Below, one piece after another: positions 63,629-64,000 of a stretch of 64,000 bases of DNA. The DNA comes from Hoeflea_A sp965228435 (GTDB lineage Bacteria; Pseudomonadota; Alphaproteobacteria; Rhizobiales; Rhizobiaceae). The notes under the pieces were generated by a model. The model saw nothing but the letters and a program-made list of their open reading frames with translations, was not told the DNA's origin and did not search any database. The translations under genes were made by a program, and so were the position numbers. The DNA lies in assembly GCA_965228435.1 (NCBI GenBank), contig OZ245818.1:7626001-7690000 (forward strand). The letters run 5' to 3'. Within the stretch, counting starts at the first letter, position 1. The number at the start of each line of letters is the position of its first letter.

Positions 63629-64000
63629 ATGATCGCAAAGGAATCCAAATCGTCCGCTCGTGAGCGCCTCGATCAGTTGCTGACCGCCGGCTATGGCTTC
63701 GAAAGCCGTGCTCGCGCACGCGACGCGATCTTGCGCGGTGGCATCACGGTCAACGGCTCCGTCGTTACCAAGCCTGGTGCCCGGTTTGCGCGTGATGATG
63801 CGATCGAGATCAATGACGCGGCGCACGGTTACGTTTCGCGGGCTGCACTCAAGCTGATCGCCGGTCTTGACGCATTCGGCTTTGATCCCGGCGGGCGGCA
63901 GGCCCTTGATATCGGTGCATCCACCGGCGGTTTCACCCAGGTGCTGCTGGAACGCGGGGCGACCCAAGTGACAGCTCTGGATGTGGGACATGGCCAACTG
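63629..64000 (+). CDS. tlyA: TlyA-family rRNA methyltransferase / hemolysin (cut by window end)
   Basis: The open frame from the ATG at 63629 gives an S4 RNA-binding domain (SARERLDQLLTAGYGFESRARARDAILRGG..) followed by a FtsJ-like methyltransferase start (ALDIGASTGGFTQVLLERGATQVTALDVGHGQL). This is the TlyA order. About 124 residues are visible; the rest lies right of the window. Confidence 0.9.
   Translation, partial: MIAKESKSSARERLDQLLTAGYGFESRARARDAILRGGITVNGSVVTKPGARFARDDAIEINDAAHGYVSRAALKLIAGLDAFGFDPGGRQALDIGASTGGFTQVLLERGATQVTALDVGHGQL

Overview
The window looks like one continuous piece of an alphaproteobacterial chromosome, most likely Hyphomicrobiales (Rhizobiales). The evidence is a CcrM-type methyltransferase, the cox block (ctaC-ctaD-ctaB-coxF-ctaG-ctaE-DUF983-surf1), the neighbouring ispH-thrB-rnhA genes, and the pdxH-lipoprotein-dnaJ-fabI-aroC-ribB-xseB-dxs-tlyA run. 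The DNA is GC-rich, with long antisense shadow ORFs and tightly overlapping genes. I saw no tRNA, rRNA, CRISPR array, transposase or phage gene. The species cannot be named from this sequence.

Layout. (1) 1-8.9 kb: aerobic benzoyl-CoA (box) catabolism. It holds boxB (cut by the window edge), boxC, an alpha/beta hydrolase, a benzoate-CoA-ligase-type enzyme, a divergent second CoA ligase and a TRAP binding protein. A 14-bp palindrome family (roughly TGCA-N6-TGCA) lies upstream of three of these units. (2) 9-11.1 kb: two tandem extragenic palindromes, ccrM and a HAD phosphatase. (3) 11.1-21.4 kb: a locus resembling the NdmC/NdmD/NdmE methylxanthine N-demethylase. Two Rieske-less oxygenase subunits, a Rieske-reductase-ferredoxin fusion and a GST-like protein form one operon. 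Divergent from it are a GntR regulator and a BMP-type (nucleoside/purine-like) ABC transporter, with a 271-bp inverted-repeat element between the transporter genes. (4) 21.4-42.6 kb: housekeeping genes. These include thrC, an M16 protease, a c-di-GMP protein with degenerate GGDEF, AlgH/YqgE, a DsbD-like protein, peroxiredoxin, rnhA, thrB, ispH, the cytochrome aa3 operon, an IalB-like protein, a DUF1801 protein and tldD. (5) 42.6-54.1 kb: a putative amide-utilisation island. It holds a MarR regulator, an AmiC-like receptor without signal peptide, a flotillin-like protein, a urea/amide-type ABC transporter whose last ATPase is fused in frame to an amidase, and an acyl-CoA ligase. A repeated 12-bp motif marks its two promoter regions. 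(6) 54.2-64 kb: housekeeping genes pdxH to tlyA (cut by the window end).

How the parts fit. Three catabolic modules (aromatic acid, probable methylpurine, amide) sit between conserved housekeeping blocks. Each combines an uptake component, the degrading enzymes and its own candidate operators, and modules 3 and 5 also encode a local regulator. The most unusual biology is the split Rieske oxygenase with two cluster-less catalytic paralogues and no conventional Rieske oxygenase, followed by the amide island with its ATPase-amidase fusion and flotillin gene.
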